Assembly: GCA_025201765.1 (NCBI GenBank)
Contig: MU623458.1
Location: forward strand, 1 to 64,000
DNA length: 64,000 bases
Direction: 5' to 3'
DNA from: Daldinia sp. FL1419
Taxonomy: Eukaryota > Ascomycota > Sordariomycetes > Xylariales > Hypoxylaceae
Below, one piece after another: positions 34,223 to 46,996 of the stretch. Within the stretch, counting starts at the first letter, position 1. Each line of letters opens with the position of its first letter. Under the pieces are notes generated by a model, which worked only from the letters and a program-made list of their open reading frames with translations, searched no databases and was not told where the DNA came from. The translations under genes were made by a program, and so were the position numbers.

Positions 34223-34935
34223 ACGCGATACCCCCACGCCGTAGATTATTCCCGCTCGACAAGGGTTGCCCTCCAGCGTTTCGTCCTTGGGTATATTTAT
34301 TTATCTTGCTCACCTCACCTCGAGCAGGTAAACCCTCTTTGGTGTCAACAGGGTCCAATGGGGAACGAATGAAGTGTTGGACAGACACTCAGCTCTCCTG
34401 AATGCCTTTTGATACCTTGGTTGCCTTTGATAAGCTAACATTTTCACCTTCCAATCCCAATCCTCTACCAGCTCAGGGTCGCGTGCCGCAGATATTTTGT
34501 GAGATCTACTCCTCGGATTGCATCACTGTGGTTCCTATGCGGTTCCTACCTGCACCAAGGTGACAATACGATTGCGTATTTTGATGCCCGTGCGCTACTT
34601 TTGAGCCACTTTCTGAGATAATCGCCCTATCTCGTTGCGTATGGCGGTATAGAAAATAAATGACATCGTCGTCGTCAGCTATGAGGCAAAGAACCAATAT
34701 TCGCTTAGTCGGGTTTGAAGCCTTATACTGCCGTCTGATACTACCACCTTTAGTCGCCTTGACCACTTCCGCGAAATCGGTGCGAGGCTGGTGGAACTTT
34801 CGTCTCGATGATCGTTGGCCGCCTGAAGCGATCCATAACTTGTCATCGTAGAGAGAGCTAAGGCAAGCAGGAGCCTAGTAAGTTAGGTTGCGGCCAATTG
34901 TACGTACATAGGATAACCCGTCGGAAGGTAAAGAG

Positions 34936-34964
34936 ATATCATATCTATATCTATATCTATATCT
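34936..34964 (+). repeat. (ATATCT)n hexanucleotide repeat
   Basis: Four to five tandem units of atatct, about 820 bp upstream of the SRP72 gene. Confidence 0.8.
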
Positions 34965-35781
34965 ACTATGCCATATCCATATCTCTCTGTTTAGGTATTT
35001 CCGAGCGAGAAGTGAGTTGTACAGCATACGGCTAGGCATATTAAGACTCCCGCGTCGTTGATAGTGCTTATGGATCCTTGCCTAGGGATATATAGGAGAG
35101 GCAGAATATGTTTATCTTAATTATTAATCGGCTTATAATATGGATTGTTTTGGATGTTTTACCAAGAAATCCGGAGGTGGAACTCGGCTGGTTTCACTGG
35201 CAAGTTGATTATTGAAGCAATGAAACAATAGTTAAAATAACTAGGCGATTTCTTGATAGGTCATATTTTCTACATTTTCCTTCCCTACACGTAGGCAGTA
35301 GGTGACTCTGATAAGATAAGATGAATACCCTAGCGCGTATATTTTCCATCCCACAAATTATAGAGAAGCCATGTGTAAGCTGTAAATGTACCTAACCTAG
35401 GTTACTAAATCTAACCTAACCTAGTGGGTAGGTAGGTTCGATTGTCGGGTGGAAAAAGCTTGGAAGCTATTCAAGTACCTATCCACCAAATATAAGGCAT
35501 AAAAATACATGCACCTGTATCTGAGATATGGACCTTTTGAGATAGGGCGGCTTGACGTACCTGTACCCGAGATTTGAACCCCACCGCCATCCAGACTTCC
35601 CAACGTCCAACTACATCCCACTTACATTAATACATCATACACTTACATTATAACATACATCGTTACCGTCGTCGCGCATAGGCAATTGTTAATGACTACA
35701 CACCATAGTATCATTTGGGTTATCATTTACCCCCTTCTAATCTAAAGGCTACGGCGAATTTCCGCCTTGTTCTCTTGGGCT

Positions 35782-37820
35782 ATGGCGAGTCCCGCTGCCA
35801 ACCTCACTTCACTCTTACGAGCCGCAACCATCCAAGATCACGATGAAATCCTGAAAGCTTCCAATGCGGCCCTAAAAGCATCCAAACGAGATATTGAAGC
35901 CCAACGCACACGTGTTATAGCCTTGCTAAAGTTAGATCGTTTCGATGATGCTCTCCGTGCCGTAGCCGAAGGCGGGGACGAACTAGAAAAGGAATGCATT
36001 TTTGAGAAGTCATATGCTCTTTATAAATCCGGCCAGCTTGAAGATGCTGCCAAAACGCTCGAGACAGCTCCTCCGACCTCTAAGTCGTCACGCCCCTTCC
36101 GTCACCTTGCCGCTCAGATCGCCTACCGCGCTGAGAAATTCTCAGATGCCGCAGACGCCTATCACTACCTCCTACAAGGATCTGGGGGTGTAGCCGGCGA
36201 AGAAAACGACCTGAATATAAATCTTCTTGCTACGAACGCCCAATTAGAGTGGGATGGACTTGGCCACCTATTAAGAGAGCAAGAGAGGCAACCTTCGCGT
36301 GACCATCTCGAGGCTTTTGAAACGGCGTATAATGCTGCGTGTACTTGTATCGCTAGGAGTGATTTGAACCGCGCATCCGTTTTCCTTAAACGAGCACAGG
36401 ACTTATGTGAAGCCAGTGAGGATCTATCTGCGGAGGAGAAGCGGGCCGAACTACTACCTATTATGGTGCAACATGCCTACGTTCTTTCAAGACTAGGTAA
36501 AGAAACAGAGGCAGCAGTTTTGCATAAATCTATTGTGCTATCCGAGTGAGTAGAGATATTGGAACTGCCTCGTATCCTTATATTTATTTTCTAACTTCCG
36601 GTAGGATACCGGAAGCCCCAACACGAGCAATCGCACAGAACAACCAGATCGCTGTCGGTGCTGCGGGAAGAAATCCTTTCCTTACGCAGCGTCTCTTCGA
36701 TTCGGCCACAAAACTATCTGGCAACGACAAGCTCTTCGCATACCAAATATCGATATTGAAAAATAATGAATACGCTATAAATCTTCATGCGCAGAAGTTC
36801 GACGGTATCGAGTTTTCTACCTCGAAGAAAATCCTACAGAGTCCATCTCCCACAAGTTCTGTAGAAATCGCGAAGCTGGGAGTTATTAACGCGGCAGCAC
36901 ATACGCGCCTGCGAACCGGAGAGGAGTCCCTCAAGGAGATCCTCCCTCTCCTCGAGAAGCGGCCGACTGATATTGGGCTTCTATTAACCATTATACAATT
37001 ATACGTACAATTAAAAAGGCCCGGCCCAGCATTAACCATTCTAGAAGCCTTCCTAAAGCGCCTCGAAACGGCATCAACTCCCAACTTCGAGGACGTGCGC
37101 TTCGCGCCCGGTCTCGTCGCTGTAATTGTGGCTTTATACCGATTCCAGGGACGTCAGAATTCTGTCCGTACAGAACTGGCCAAAGCATCTGCACACTGGA
37201 GATCGAAATCTAAAGACCCCGCGTCATCTCTTCTCCGCGAAGCCGGTATTGAGCTTCTCAGATCTTCTAGCCACGAGGATATTGCCTCAGCGGGTGAGTC
37301 TTTCGAGACTTTAGTCGCGCAGTCCGACAAGGACGCCATCGCGGTCGCCGGACTCGTAGCTTCTTTCGCGAACGAGGACTACTCTAAGATCGAGCGGTAT
37401 TTACCAGCCCTTACGCCCATTGAGCGGCTCACAGCTGGAACCGACGTCGCCGCCCTGATCGCGGCTGGTGTAGCCTCAATTCCAAGGCCCACCCAAGCTC
37501 TTACGAGCAAAAAGCGCCCCGCTGATAACGACGAACCAGGAAAGCCAGCGGCGAAGAAACGCCGACACAAGAAGCGACTGCCTAAGAACTATGAGGAAGG
37601 CAAACTTCCCGACCCCGAGCGCTGGTTACCCCTGCGCGATCGCAGCACGTACCGGCCCAAGGGCAAGAAAGGCCGTAAGCGGGCTCAGGAGTCCACACAA
37701 GGTGGTGTCGTAAAGGAAGAAGAGACACTGGAATTAGTTGGCGGCGCGGGTGCGGTCAGGGTGGAAAAGGCGCCCGGGGTGCAGGGTGGAAAGAAGAAGA
37801 AGAAGGGCGGGAAGAAATAG
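35782..37820 (+). CDS. SRP72: Signal recognition particle subunit SRP72
   Basis: Two exons, 35782-36545 and 36605-37820, with a 59-bp intron (donor gtgagt, branch tctaac, acceptor cggtag). The junction reads KSIVLSE-IPEAPTRAIAQN, giving 659 residues. The N-terminal ~500 residues are helical TPR-like repeats (KLDRFDDALRAVAEGGDELE, YALYKSGQLEDAAKTLE, AYRAEKFSDAADAYHYLLQG). The C-terminus is the SRP72 RNA-binding segment: KKRRHKKRLPKNYEEGKLPD, then PERWLPLRDRSTYRPKGKKG, ending in a Lys-rich tail. SRP72 pairs with SRP68 and binds SRP RNA in the particle that targets secretory proteins to the ER. The ATG at 35782 is the first in frame. Gene identity is firm from the C-terminal motif. Confidence 0.95.
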
Positions 37821-38606
37821 AAGTCAAACAAAATAAAATATGGTATATAGCGAGCGGTGCTAAAAATACAAACGTACAAGTCTTGGGAAACGAGACAGAT
37901 AACACACAACAACAATCGTCACAATATTCTTGAATTCGGGCTATAACAACTTGCTGTTTGAATATGCATTTGCGTAAAAGCGGGAATATCTAGTTGCTAT
38001 ATACCTAGCCTAAGAATTACCTATCCTATCCAACGACAAGACTTTATTTTGAAAGTTTATATTCACATAGCAGAGCGGGAAACCGTATAGGCGTCATTAA
38101 CAAAGGGCGAGTTTATAGAAAAGGAGTGCTGCTAGAAATCCATGTATATACACAGCAATTACCTCCGTAACGCGTATACTCCACTTCTGCTCCGTCCAGG
38201 ATTTCTTCGTGAAATCTACCTGGGTGCTTGATCAATTGTAAATACTGCTAAGGGAATTTTGGGGTCTGGTGTGTTTGTGGGTGTGGGGGTTTGTTATGTT
38301 GTTTCGAAGATCCATTCATCTTCTGTCTCCTCTCCTCGAAAGCACTGATACCCTTTTTGTTTTTCTCTATCAGTACATACACGTATATTATTTGTCGTCG
38401 GCGTCTCTTTTTCTTTTTTTTCGAAGCGCTTATAATTCGATAGCATATGTACCGTTTCCTATTTGCCTTGCCTTGTGAAATACGAACCCATCTATAAACT
38501 CCTATGCAATGGTGGTTATCAAAAAAGAAAAACCCGTTTCCCTCAGAACCGAAACAACATAAGGATCACCGTGACATCCCATAGTCGGCGTAGCCGTCTA
38601 TGAACA
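37821..38606. other. Convergent 3' intergenic region (SRP72 / Arf-GEF)
   Basis: About 790 bp between the 3' ends of two genes. No coding or RNA gene is visible; it presumably holds both 3' UTRs and poly-A sites. Confidence 0.5.
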
Positions 38607-41600
38607 TTACGCGCCGACTGCCTGAATGACGGGGCTAGGTAACTGTTCTATATCTTGGGTTGCCTCTTCATCTTTTTCTCCTCCTGCCTCTGATGCTTTC
38701 TGAGTAGGTGAATTGGAAGGCTCGGGGGTGTAAAATCGAGCCTGTGACATTCGACCCTCTTCGGCATTTTCGTCCTCATCATCTAATGGTGGCAAGGGTG
38801 ACCTTCGGCCTTCTGAGAAGCTTACTGCGGCGTCGCTATCTTCGTCCGACGGGACGGTTAGGCCCCCTGTAGATGCATAGCGGTGAGTTTTCGACGACGA
38901 ATATTTCCGGTGTAACTCCCGGAAAGATCGGGCAGTTGCCGTGCTGGCACTAGCACCCGAACCCCGCCGAGCCGACCGATCCCGAGGATTAGATAGAACT
39001 GAGTAAAAGTCGTCATCTGTGCTTGTCAAGGAATCGAATTTGTGCTCATCACTATGGCACGACTGTTTGCGTTGTCTTAAACGTTCATCATTTGTCATAT
39101 TCTGCAGTTCACTTCCAAAATTAACGACTGACGCTTTCTTACCATGTACGGTAAAGCTACCGGTGCCGCGTGTAAGGACATCAGTCTCCCGAACCGTCTC
39201 GTCTGACATGCCACCGCTTGATGCCGAATCTTTGCCCTTTCTACTGCGGTGGTGCGATAAATGACCCGCGCCGTCCCTTAATGTACGTTGGAGACTACGG
39301 CGCACCTTATTTCTGTCGTGCCCATCCTTATCTAGCCCCGAGGCGCTTGCGTGCTTAGGTCGATCGGGGCTATCCTCGTGAACCTTCCCCGAAGAAGTAC
39401 GTCTGTGGCCCGACATCCGGCCCGACTCCTTTTCGAGCAGCCCGGTCTGTTCGAGGATCTGTCTTTCGCCCTCATCCTCTTCGGGTTGCTCATCGATAGC
39501 ATCCTTGTCTTGCCCAATAGCTGGACTTGAGGCTTTGCGGGATGGTGTGACTACAGCCGCTGGTTTTGACGAGGAAGCAACACTAGACACAGAGGTTTTC
39601 CGGGGATTAACGTGGTCGGAACTTGTAGAAGGGACGTCCTGTGACGGTTGAAATGCTGGGTCGGTAGCCGAAGTTGGAGGTGTGACAAAATCTTCTACCG
39701 CAGGCGAATCTTCATCGACCTGATTTACTTCGGAAGACTGGGTTAGCGAAAGCGGCGCGGGCGATCGTAGGGTTTGCTGTGTATCCGGAGAACCAGACGA
39801 TTCCTTATCCGTCGACAACGGCTTCTCAATAATCTCCACCACATCCTCCCCTAAATCACCATTGATCTCTTTCTCTTCTTCCAGATCCAAGGCAAGGATG
39901 TCGCGATGACACTTTAGTCTCCAGATTTCCGTCCGAGACCACTTGAGCTGAGCAATAATTTTTGCGGCGCCCCCTCGAACCTGATCCCGGGTTTTATCCT
40001 GAATTGGGGCCAAGATCAGTAAATGCCTGGCATTTCGTAGTTGCGTCTCCAAAATTTTCTGTGCGTGTTGAAGTTTCTCGTCAGCCTCCTCAATTTTCTG
40101 ACGTATTATTTCACGGCGGGCCACGAGGATGTCTCGAGCCATTTGATGATCGATACGACTACGGTTGATACTGACTTCCCCGCTTGGCGTTTGAATGAGT
40201 TGAGTAGCGTCGGGACTGTCCAACCTCCTGATAGCACGGCGACTTTGGCCTTCGTAGTTTCCACCGATAACACCACGCATTCGTACACCGGACGTCCTGA
40301 AGGCAGCAGCATAATTCAACTTGGCGAGCCAATCGTTTCGATCTTCCTCATTTTGTGCGAGTAACACTTCCTCTAGCCCACCATGTCTGACGTACACAAA
40401 GGAGTTTTTGTGCTTCTTGTAACTAGCATCCCAGAGAGCCACAGCACCGTCTGTTGACATGAGAGCGTCGGGCTTGAATTGCTCGAGGGGTGGGTTGAAG
40501 ATGAGTGGTATCCCGTCATGCCCCGACCTCACATGTGTCTCGTACTGGTGCATCAGATTTTTGACCCATGCCGTGTTACGGAAGAAGTATAGTTGAGCAC
40601 CGGTTAGAATGGCTCCCCATTCTTGCCAAGGTGAACGCGTCTTCTTTTTCTTGGGATCTTTACGCCATAGTAACCCAACTTTAGTAACTTTAATATCTAC
40701 AATACCAGGATGGGCTTCTTGTGGGTTATTTGCCGTCTTCTCCGTCATAAAAGCGTCAGGGCGGGACCGCGCTGATACGATCTGCAGAACACCTGTCTTG
40801 AAGAACGTGTTCTGTAATTCTTTCAGATTAAGGTCTTTAGCTGTACCTAGATAACTATAGTGTTCCTCCAGTGGAATCTGGTCCTTGAGAGGTGGTCGAA
40901 GGGTATCGAGCCGGCCGTCTAGGATTAAGGTATAGGGATCGATAGGATCTTTCGACCTTCGCAACGTTTCTGTAGTGCTATTAGGAAACGCCGCCTTTTT
41001 CTTCGATCGCATACTACCCGTTCGCTCTCCGTTGATGGATAGATCGTCCTCGACGTGAATAAAGGGTGTGTAGCTAATATTGTCGTAAAAGCATTCCAAT
41101 ATATCATCGAAAATACCTTCGCCATGCGTGTTCTTCAAATAATCGGCCTTCTGCATCTTATACTTATTGTTCTTGTTGAACACGTCTGTATGTAAAATAA
41201 GAAGGGAAAATGCTATGAAATAGGCTTGGTCGGGGGTGGAATATATCCCAGGGTTACATTCATGGTAACGATTAGCGAAGGCTTGTAGACAACGATCAAT
41301 CTGCTGCGTTTCCTTGGGAAGCTCGGCCTCCATGAGAAGCTTCCGAATGGCCATATCCATAGGTTCTTCAAAGAAGCTGAATGTTCGCATGTAGCTTCGT
41401 AGTACGGCCGCAGAAAAGGGATCGGTTTCCTTCGATAAAGCAGCGGCAATCACACCACGACTAAACATGTCCTCTAAACGGGCGAGATATTTAGCGGGCG
41501 TATCGTCCTCCCGGCGTTCAGGTAGTACAACCGGTTCCCTGTTGATTTGTAGTGAGTTGTTCTTCGAGGTATTCGAGCCCGGGGTTGCAGGGGTTAAGCT

Positions 41601-42978
41601 CCCGTGTCGCAGGCCATCGGTATTTTGCCGCATACGACTTAGTCCTAGTAGATCGCCAAAGCTTTTCCGGCCGGTCGAAGACGAGGTTCTGATCGCCCCA
41701 GGACGTTGGCGGTCGTCAACGAAGCTTTCGCCAAGAGAACTCATCGTGGAGGACCGCCCTCGGAGGCTTACGTGCATTCTCGTCGGGGACGATTGTCCGG
41801 AATGTCGGGAGGAAGGCCTAAACAAAGCTGTAGCAGGGGATCCAGACGGTTTTCCAGATTGGGAGGGAGATGCTAACGGTGTAGATGCGTCCTGTCCTAT
41901 AGACGGGCGAGATTGGTCTACTGCGACACTGGAAGGACGAGATGAGGTCGACGAACGCGACATAGAAGAGGATGTACCAGGTATTGCGGGCGTCTTGGAT
42001 TTTTGAGGAAGGTGGGTTATAGGAAAGAGTGGTTCTGGTTGTTTGGGCCTGCGGCGAAGACGGAAGAAAGACGTAGGATTTAACCCAGTCTGTGTAGATG
42101 CAATATGCTCATTAAAGCTGCTTTCCGATCTGGAGGATTCCGATAGACGATTCGTAGGGGGCGTTAAAGCGTTTTGATCGTCGGTCGTGTTGGTCTGCGA
42201 CCTGGTTAACGTACCAGATCTAGGGGATTCTTCGAAAGTCACTGTCTGTTTACTTGACGAGGACATCGTTCGTTCGTTCATGGTTTTCCTCTTGTCTTTC
42301 TTAGCAGCTGGGGGTTGGAATAATTTTGGTGCCGAGTCCTGGTCGCCTCTAGGAAGGTCGCTAGACCGGCGCATTCGTAATGGGATTTTCATGCGTGGTT
42401 TCTTCGGCTGCATATCCATATCCAGATTCATGGTGGGCGCAGTCATAATAATGGAGGGAGCTGAATAGGACCAGTTAGATCAGCAGGTGAATCTCACATG
42501 AAGAACAAGGGATATTATCGAGAATAAGGTTCAAAGGAGAAAGCTGATACTACGTACGTTGTGGCATGGGTGGCAGCTTCTCGGCCTGCTGCTGCTGTTT
42601 TAATCGAGCCGACAACTGGGAATCGGAAGCATTGCGAAATCTTAACATGCTGAATCTACGATGTTTGGGCGACTCGTCTTGAATTGGGGGGGACTCGGGA
42701 CGACTAAATGGATCTTCGCTTTCCCTACCGGGGAACATCGAGGTAGTAGCGGACGTCGCGACTGTATCGACGGAAGACTTGCTTTCCTCTCCATTTCCCA
42801 AGGTACCATCTCCTATCCCTTCGCCGTTTTCTGCGGTAGCATCCGGGCTCAATAATGCTTCTGGTTGACCTTTGCGCGAAGCCTGTCTAGGGGTAGTAGA
42901 AGCCGAATCGACTAGAATAGTATGTCGTCTCATGTCGGTGTCACTAGCCATGACACCTTTCCGACGTAAGAAGGGCAT
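38607..42978 (-). CDS. Sec7-PH domain Arf guanine nucleotide exchange factor (Syt1-like)
   Basis: Two exons on the minus strand: 42978-42558 and 42460-38607, with a 97-bp intron (donor gtacgt, branch tctaac, acceptor attcag). The total is 1424 residues. The N-terminal ~440 residues are Ser/Thr/Pro-rich. A Sec7 domain lies at about 456-610, with LPKETQQIDRCLQAFANRYH (its Glu corresponds to the catalytic glutamic finger) and AYFIAFSLLILHTDVFNKNN. A PH domain lies at about 720-865 (VGLLWRKDPKKKKTRSPWQE to EEDRNDWLAKLNYAAAFRTS), followed by a coiled coil (about 895-945) and a long disordered acidic/Ser tail. Sec7 domains catalyse GDP release from Arf GTPases on Golgi or endosomal membranes; the PH domain can add membrane binding. 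The Sec7-then-PH layout and length resemble yeast Syt1 and related fungal proteins rather than the larger Sec7 or Gea types. Confidence 0.92.
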
Positions 42979-44731
42979 GATAATAGACGACAGTCCAAGG
43001 TCTTGAACAGGGAAAAGATTAAAGTGTACCGTTCAGGTTGGAACAATGTATCTGGTACACGGGTATACGGCAACGGTAGTAACGGCGACGAGTAGTGGCT
43101 GGAAAAGCCGATGATCATCACGTCGAAGAGCTACTGCGGCGAAGACCCATCGTCGTGAAGCACGCTGCGAAGGTTTGGTAGACGATAAATTGGGGTTGGG
43201 TTGAGTTGAATTCCTATTTTTTCTTTCTTTTTTGTTAATTTTTTTCTTCTTTTTTTCACGGAAATCGAGGAATCTTGGGGAGACGGATTCTTGTCGCCGG
43301 GGTGGGAAAGCTTGTCAGACGTCGGGGCTCTCTCTTTAGGGGGACTTGAGACGGGTTGAAAGTCAGCGGATCCACGAAAGGTAATACTACGAATGGTCGG
43401 CGAGTTATTTTGTCGTATTGGCTTATAGGTTATAGGTTATAATCGCTGAACAAGATTGGGTTGGATTGGTAGGATCAATCAACCATTCATTCAGTCTATG
43501 AACAACTATGAATGGATAGGTTTTAGGGATCTCATCGAGATCAGAGGTTCAAAGGTACGGGGGTTTGGGTCTTTGGACTACCACCGGATTTACGTGTGGT
43601 ACGTGCGGTATTGTACGTTGAGTTGCGTGTGTGTGTACGTGTGTTGGTGTAAGTAGTAATGTCCGTCGCCAAGTTGCTATTTCTGTACAATGATAAGTCG
43701 TAGAAACTGGAAAATAATTAAAAGTTGTTACCTAAGGACCCCTTGAACTTTCCAAGGTTCCTCCCTATCTAATCCCTCCTTCCCTCCCCGCCGAGAGCCC
43801 CATGTTCCTACCTAAAAAGGCGAGGTCGGGTTAGCTACACGTGTAATTATGCACGCTATTGCCTCTCCTGCCCAATATCCCGTAAGTATCCCCCTACTTC
43901 CTATGGATACAATTTATAGAGATATGTAAATGTTCCATAAGGAAAGACCCGACAAATTGGATAGAGAGATCAGCATACATACCGGCCTCTTCATTTACCT
44001 GGTATTTCGCTACCTAGTATATATGGCTATTTTATCGCATACCGACCTCTTTATCTTTCGTCCCGTAAGACATGGAAAATAGGACGGGATGGAAATTTTC
44101 CATACCAGGGGAAAAAAAAGAACTTACTAGGATGGATGTTTCTTGTCCAAACTTTTTAAACCCATGTTGTTTAAGCGTTTGTATAGACTACTTGACTACC
44201 TCTAATAACTGGAACTTCCAAGGTTGCTGCAACCCACATGAAAAAAGAAGGCTAATAAGTACATCGGGAGGTGGGTACCTATGTACATATGTAGTACAGT
44301 TTACCTGCCTTGGTTGCTTGCGTTATCCACTCAGCCCCTCCCCCACTTTTTTACACCTTGAACGGTTTACGTTGTCAAGACTAGAATCTTAGCCGTCGCC
44401 CTAGACAAAAAGTCTAAATCTAAGCAGATAGTTAACAATCCCACGCTCTTCCCGTCAGCCCGCTCAGCCCGAACTTCTAGGCTGCTACCAAAAGAGTTCC
44501 ATATCGGACACGTTCCTGAGGCTTCTAACCAATCCATATACCTGATATTATACATAACACATAACCATCCTATCTCCTACCTCTTACCTCCTTACCTCGG
44601 TGCCTATCTAGGTAGTAAGTATATCATACTTATCTCAACAGACACATTTTATACGTACATACATTTAGGTATCATTTCAGTTTTCCTATGCTTTGCGACG
44701 CTACGTCGTCCGCTGTAAGCAGTTCATCATA
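42979..44731. other. Divergent promoter region (Arf-GEF / ECM14)
   Basis: 1.75 kb between two divergently transcribed genes. No internal gene is seen. T/C-rich tracts occur near 43215-43258, a microsatellite-like GTGTGTGTACGTGTG run near 43625-43645, and TATCTAGGTAG-like motifs at 44606-44617. Confidence 0.5.
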
Positions 44732-46450
44732 ATGAGCGCCGCCTCACTTCTTCGCTCATCCTCTTTATTTGTCTTCTTCTTGCTCTTCTTCTCTATACCC
44801 CTCCCTTCTGACGCCACACGTCTTCCTCGGGTCGCCCCGTCCCAACTCCACCATGGCCGATCGTATTTCAGCCGACTACTTGACATTCCCTTCGGGTGGG
44901 TTTCAAAAAAGTCTAGGAAGGACTTAAACCAGTGGTTTGTTACTCGCCCGAAGCTCGTTGAGAACTTACAGAGGTATGAAAACGAGGTTGTCATACGATT
45001 CAATGTCTCGACAAGTGCGAATGAGGCGGCTTTAAGAAAAGCTATTGACCAAATGCTACTCGATGTGTGGGATTTCACAGATAACTACACTGATATACGT
45101 ATTGAAGCACGTCGCATTCGGCCTCTAATGGGCATTTTGCCGCCCTCTTTACAAAATACTCATTTCGTTTTGATTCCTGACCTGGCCCGCGCTGTGGCGG
45201 CTACCTACCCGTCCAATGCCGCCACCCGCTCCGTTACTCCGTCTCTTTCAAATGATCGGGGTATCACTCCGGCAAACGACATCCCCTCGCCTAAAAAGCA
45301 GGGTGTAGATGACGTTTTCTTCCACGATTACCAGCCGCTCTCCGTTACGTATTCGTGGATGAAGTTGCTAGACTCGATGTTCCGTGGCCGAGGTCTCGTT
45401 CGGATGGTCCATGTGGGACGCTCGTACGAGGGCCGGGATATAGTAGGGTTAAGGGTCGGCATTCCCCCTAGCGGCGTACCTCCGGGTGGCTCAGGTACCC
45501 GCAAGGATACCATTCTTATTACAGGTGGCATTCACGCAAGAGAGTGGATATCTGTAAGCACAGTAAATTACGTTGCTTGGTCCTTCATCAAGTCGGTGGA
45601 CGAAGATCCGATGATTGCCAAAATTCTAGAACATTATGATATCGTGTTTATCCCTGTCCTAAACCCCGACGGGTACGAGTACACGTGGGACGTTGACCGG
45701 TTGTGGCGGAAGTCGAGACAACGTACCAAGATGCAGTATTGTCCCGGATTTGATTTAGATCACGCATTTGGTTACCGATGGGATGAAACTCGGCATCAAA
45801 GCGAACCGTGCTCTGAAAGTTACGGCGGTGACCAACCTTTCGAGGCCGTCGAAGCTGGCGAATTGACGGATTGGATTAGAAACGAGACGGACAGCGGCGT
45901 TCATTTCGTAGCCTACCTCGATCTCCATTCCTATTCTCAACAGGTCTTATATCCATATGCTTATTCCTGCGCCGTCCATCCCCCGAACATTGAAAATCTA
46001 CGGGAGGTCGCTATGAATTTGGCGAAGCATATGAGACTCTCCAATGGCGAAGTATATACCACTACATCAGCCTGCGAAGGGGCTGTCGTAAGTGAAAACC
46101 TAGGAGGCTTCACACAAGATACGCAACGAGTTCGGGTCGAAGCCGGTGGAGGCTCTGCTATTGATTACATTTTTCACGAATTTGGGGCTCGTTACAGCTA
46201 CCAGATCAAGCTACGAGACACAGGAAGCTACGGCTTTCTACTCCCAAGCGAATACATTATCCCGACTGGCGAAGAATTGTACCAGGCGATGAAGTTTCTT
46301 GGAGATTATCTGCTTGGTAATAATGGTCACGAGTCGTGGACCCAATCTACCACCCCCGACCAGAATCCCCCCGAGCCTTTCAACGAGGACGAGGAAGACG
46401 TGGCCGAACTTCGAAAGCGGCGCCGAAGACGGTGCGTCGACTGTACATGA
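44732..46450 (+). CDS. ecm14: ECM14, secreted metallocarboxypeptidase-like pseudoenzyme (M14)
   Basis: A single exon of 572 residues. The N-terminus is a signal peptide (LLRSSSLFVFFLLFFSIPLP). A propeptide-like region follows (about 60-200) and then the M14A carboxypeptidase fold. Zinc ligands are present: H268 and E271 in GGIHAREWIS and H399 in YLDLHSYSQ. Substrate-pocket elements are also conserved (NPDGYEYTWDVDRLWRKSRQ). The general-base Glu of active carboxypeptidases, in the F-E-L-R-D-T-G motif, is Lys here (K493 in YQIKLRDTGSYGFLLPSEY). This loss is the known hallmark of fungal ECM14, which binds zinc but is inactive on standard carboxypeptidase substrates, and whose yeast homologue is linked to cell-wall biogenesis. 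The ATG at 44732 is the first in frame; it places the hydrophobic stretch at the very N-terminus. The C-terminus is basic (RKRRRRRCVDCT). Confidence 0.95.
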   Translation: MSAASLLRSSSLFVFFLLFFSIPLPSDATRLPRVAPSQLHHGRSYFSRLLDIPFGWVSKKSRKDLNQWFVTRPKLVENLQRYENEVVIRFNVSTSANEAALRKAIDQMLLDVWDFTDNYTDIRIEARRIRPLMGILPPSLQNTHFVLIPDLARAVAATYPSNAATRSVTPSLSNDRGITPANDIPSPKKQGVDDVFFHDYQPLSVTYSWMKLLDSMFRGRGLVRMVHVGRSYEGRDIVGLRVGIPPSGVPPGGSGTRKDTILITGGIHAREWISVSTVNYVAWSFIKSVDEDPMIAKILEHYDIVFIPVLNPDGYEYTWDVDRLWRKSRQRTKMQYCPGFDLDHAFGYRWDETRHQSEPCSESYGGDQPFEAVEAGELTDWIRNETDSGVHFVAYLDLHSYSQQVLYPYAYSCAVHPPNIENLREVAMNLAKHMRLSNGEVYTTTSACEGAVVSENLGGFTQDTQRVRVEAGGGSAIDYIFHEFGARYSYQIKLRDTGSYGFLLPSEYIIPTGEELYQAMKFLGDYLLGNNGHESWTQSTTPDQNPPEPFNEDEEDVAELRKRRRRRCVDCT

Positions 46451-46996
46451 ATAGCATAATATGTCGTAATAATGTAAAATATTGTTGTAATAGCGTAACT
46501 ATTAGCGTTGCAATTGGATACTCTCAGCTTTGGGCATCTAATTTCTTTCGCCTTACTATTCATTTTGGTCCTGCGCCGAGCCATCCATGGTAAGGAAATC
46601 GGCTACCTAGTCTTGCTTAATCTTAGGCTCATGGGTGCTATTGCCTACTCATTCAGTCTTGTTTATTAGACTACTTAATAAACCGCACGCTCATCTTGGA
46701 CACATCATTGACAAAATCAGGCTTATCCAAGTGGCCTGATGTCTGTGTACTGCTCGTGTCTGGCATTATATTTCCGAAATGCGGCTTAGTGGCACATTGG
46801 ATAGAGATGTCTTGGCTTATTGCTTATTGTCGGAGGCTACGTGGATAGATCATGCTTGCTATCGAAGAGAGACAGAGAGACAAAAAAGTATAGTTTCCTT
46901 ATTTTTGAAAGTTGTTATATCATTTTCTAAATCGCAACTACGATATTTTCCTTCCCCCTTCTACGTATCCTCTTTTTATCCTAGCTCACCCCGTCT
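46451..46996. other. Convergent 3' intergenic region (ECM14 / MGST3-like)
   Basis: About 550 bp between two 3' ends. No gene is supported; the small frames at 46336-46593 and 46779-47000 have no family resemblance. Confidence 0.5.

Larger units (their letters stand above)
30092..35781. other. Intergenic region, 5.7 kb, with a MULE-type MITE
   Basis: No protein gene is supported; short frames around 31274-31507, 33120-33350 and 33936-34388 have no family resemblance or follow repeats. Contents are pyrimidine tracts (30933-30972), an A-rich tract (31608-31642), the 567-bp MITE (31896-32462), a GGTA repeat (33891-33929), a 9-bp GATACCAAY repeat (34138-34222), an ATATCT repeat (34936-34964), and TACCTAGG-like motifs near 35390-35430. 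Confidence 0.6.

Noticed and set aside
35555..35590. tRNA-like T-loop on the minus strand (ggttcaaatctcgg)
   Set aside because: The flanking bases do not form a 5-bp T stem, and no D arm, anticodon arm or acceptor stem could be found.
41467..42006. 179-codon plus-strand frame opposite the Arf-GEF gene
   Set aside because: It is antisense to the Sec7 region and only reflects the codon pattern of the real minus-strand gene.
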